From NCBI GenBank assembly GCA_011052055.1, contig DRJW01000169.1, forward strand, positions 1-5,806: DNA of 5,806 bases, given 5' to 3'. The translations under genes and the position numbers were made by a program. Under the pieces are notes generated by a model. That model was not told the DNA's origin. It worked only from the letters and a program-made list of their open reading frames with translations, and searched no databases. Source of the stretch: Nitrospirota bacterium. GTDB taxonomy: Bacteria > Nitrospinota_A > UBA7883. Positions 5,587 to 5,806 of the stretch are shown here, in pieces (the stretch's first letter is position 1; each line of letters begins with the position of its first letter).

Positions 5587-5806
5587 CTATTCGTTCAGAC
5601 CGAGCGCTTGTTTTTGTATGGTGAAAATCTCGTTGATCCCCTTGGTGGCAAGCGCAAGCAGGTTGTCGAGGGTGTCTTTACTAAACGGCGTCTTCTCCGC
5701 CGTGCCCTGCACTTCTATAAAATCCCCGGAGCCGGTCATCACCACGTTCATATCCACATCCGCCACGCTATCTTCGTCATAGTTTAAATCGAGAGCCGCC
5801 TCCCCA
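5587..5806 (-). CDS. rph: RNase PH, C-terminal part (runs off window)
   Basis: Phosphate-dependent 3'-to-5' exoribonuclease that trims tRNA 3' ends. About 72 C-terminal residues are visible. The family-typical stretch LDLNYDEDSVADVDMNVVMT is followed by GSGDFIEVQGTAEKTPFS and the helical end TLDNLLALATKGINEIFTIQ, stopping at TAG (5589-5587). Alignment by memory to the E. coli enzyme is continuous without gaps. The active-site and phosphate-binding residues of the N-terminal two thirds lie outside the window. It is on the same strand as rpmH but about 500 bp upstream, with its own probable transcription unit. The common downstream partner rdgB is not present here. Confidence 0.96.
   Translation of the reverse strand, partial: GEAALDLNYDEDSVADVDMNVVMTGSGDFIEVQGTAEKTPFSKDTLDNLLALATKGINEIFTIQKQALGLNE

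Overview
The window carries the conserved bacterial block rpmH-rnpA-yidD-yidC-jag-mnmE, all on the minus strand and read from high to low coordinates, with the 3' end of rph (RNase PH) lying upstream of it. mnmE and rph both run off the window. The organism is a Gram-negative-type bacterium of moderate GC. This is inferred from the long YidC (590 aa), which has an extra N-terminal membrane segment and a large periplasmic domain. A deltaproteobacterium-like lineage is possible, but the sequence alone does not fix the phylum.

Layout on the minus strand, in order of transcription: rph C-terminus (5806-5587); a gap of about 465 bp with strong RNA-hairpin potential and no convincing gene (5586-5122), whose last part holds a palindrome and a candidate promoter; rpmH (5084-4950) nested inside a long rnpA frame (5121-4603); a short hairpin with a T tract; yidD (4555-4307); yidC (4310-2538), overlapping yidD by 4 nt; jag (2527-1487); a 642 bp gap with two hairpins, a weak small-ORF candidate and an inverted repeat; and mnmE from 844 to beyond the window edge.

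The most notable feature is that rpmH (ribosomal protein L34, 44 codons, GTG start) lies entirely inside the rnpA reading frame, one base out of phase. The RNase P protein core has no ATG, GTG or TTG codon near its usual start, so its frame has to be entered upstream of rpmH, most simply at a TTG. This matches the rpmH/rnpA arrangement known from Thermus, where rnpA encloses rpmH and encodes an extended P protein. Nothing else here points to Thermus.

The genes fit a shared theme of making and placing proteins. L34 is a ribosomal protein, RnpA matures tRNA 5' ends, YidD and YidC handle membrane-protein insertion, Jag (KhpB-like) binds RNA, and MnmE modifies the tRNA wobble uridine. No mobile element, CRISPR array, tRNA or rRNA gene was seen.
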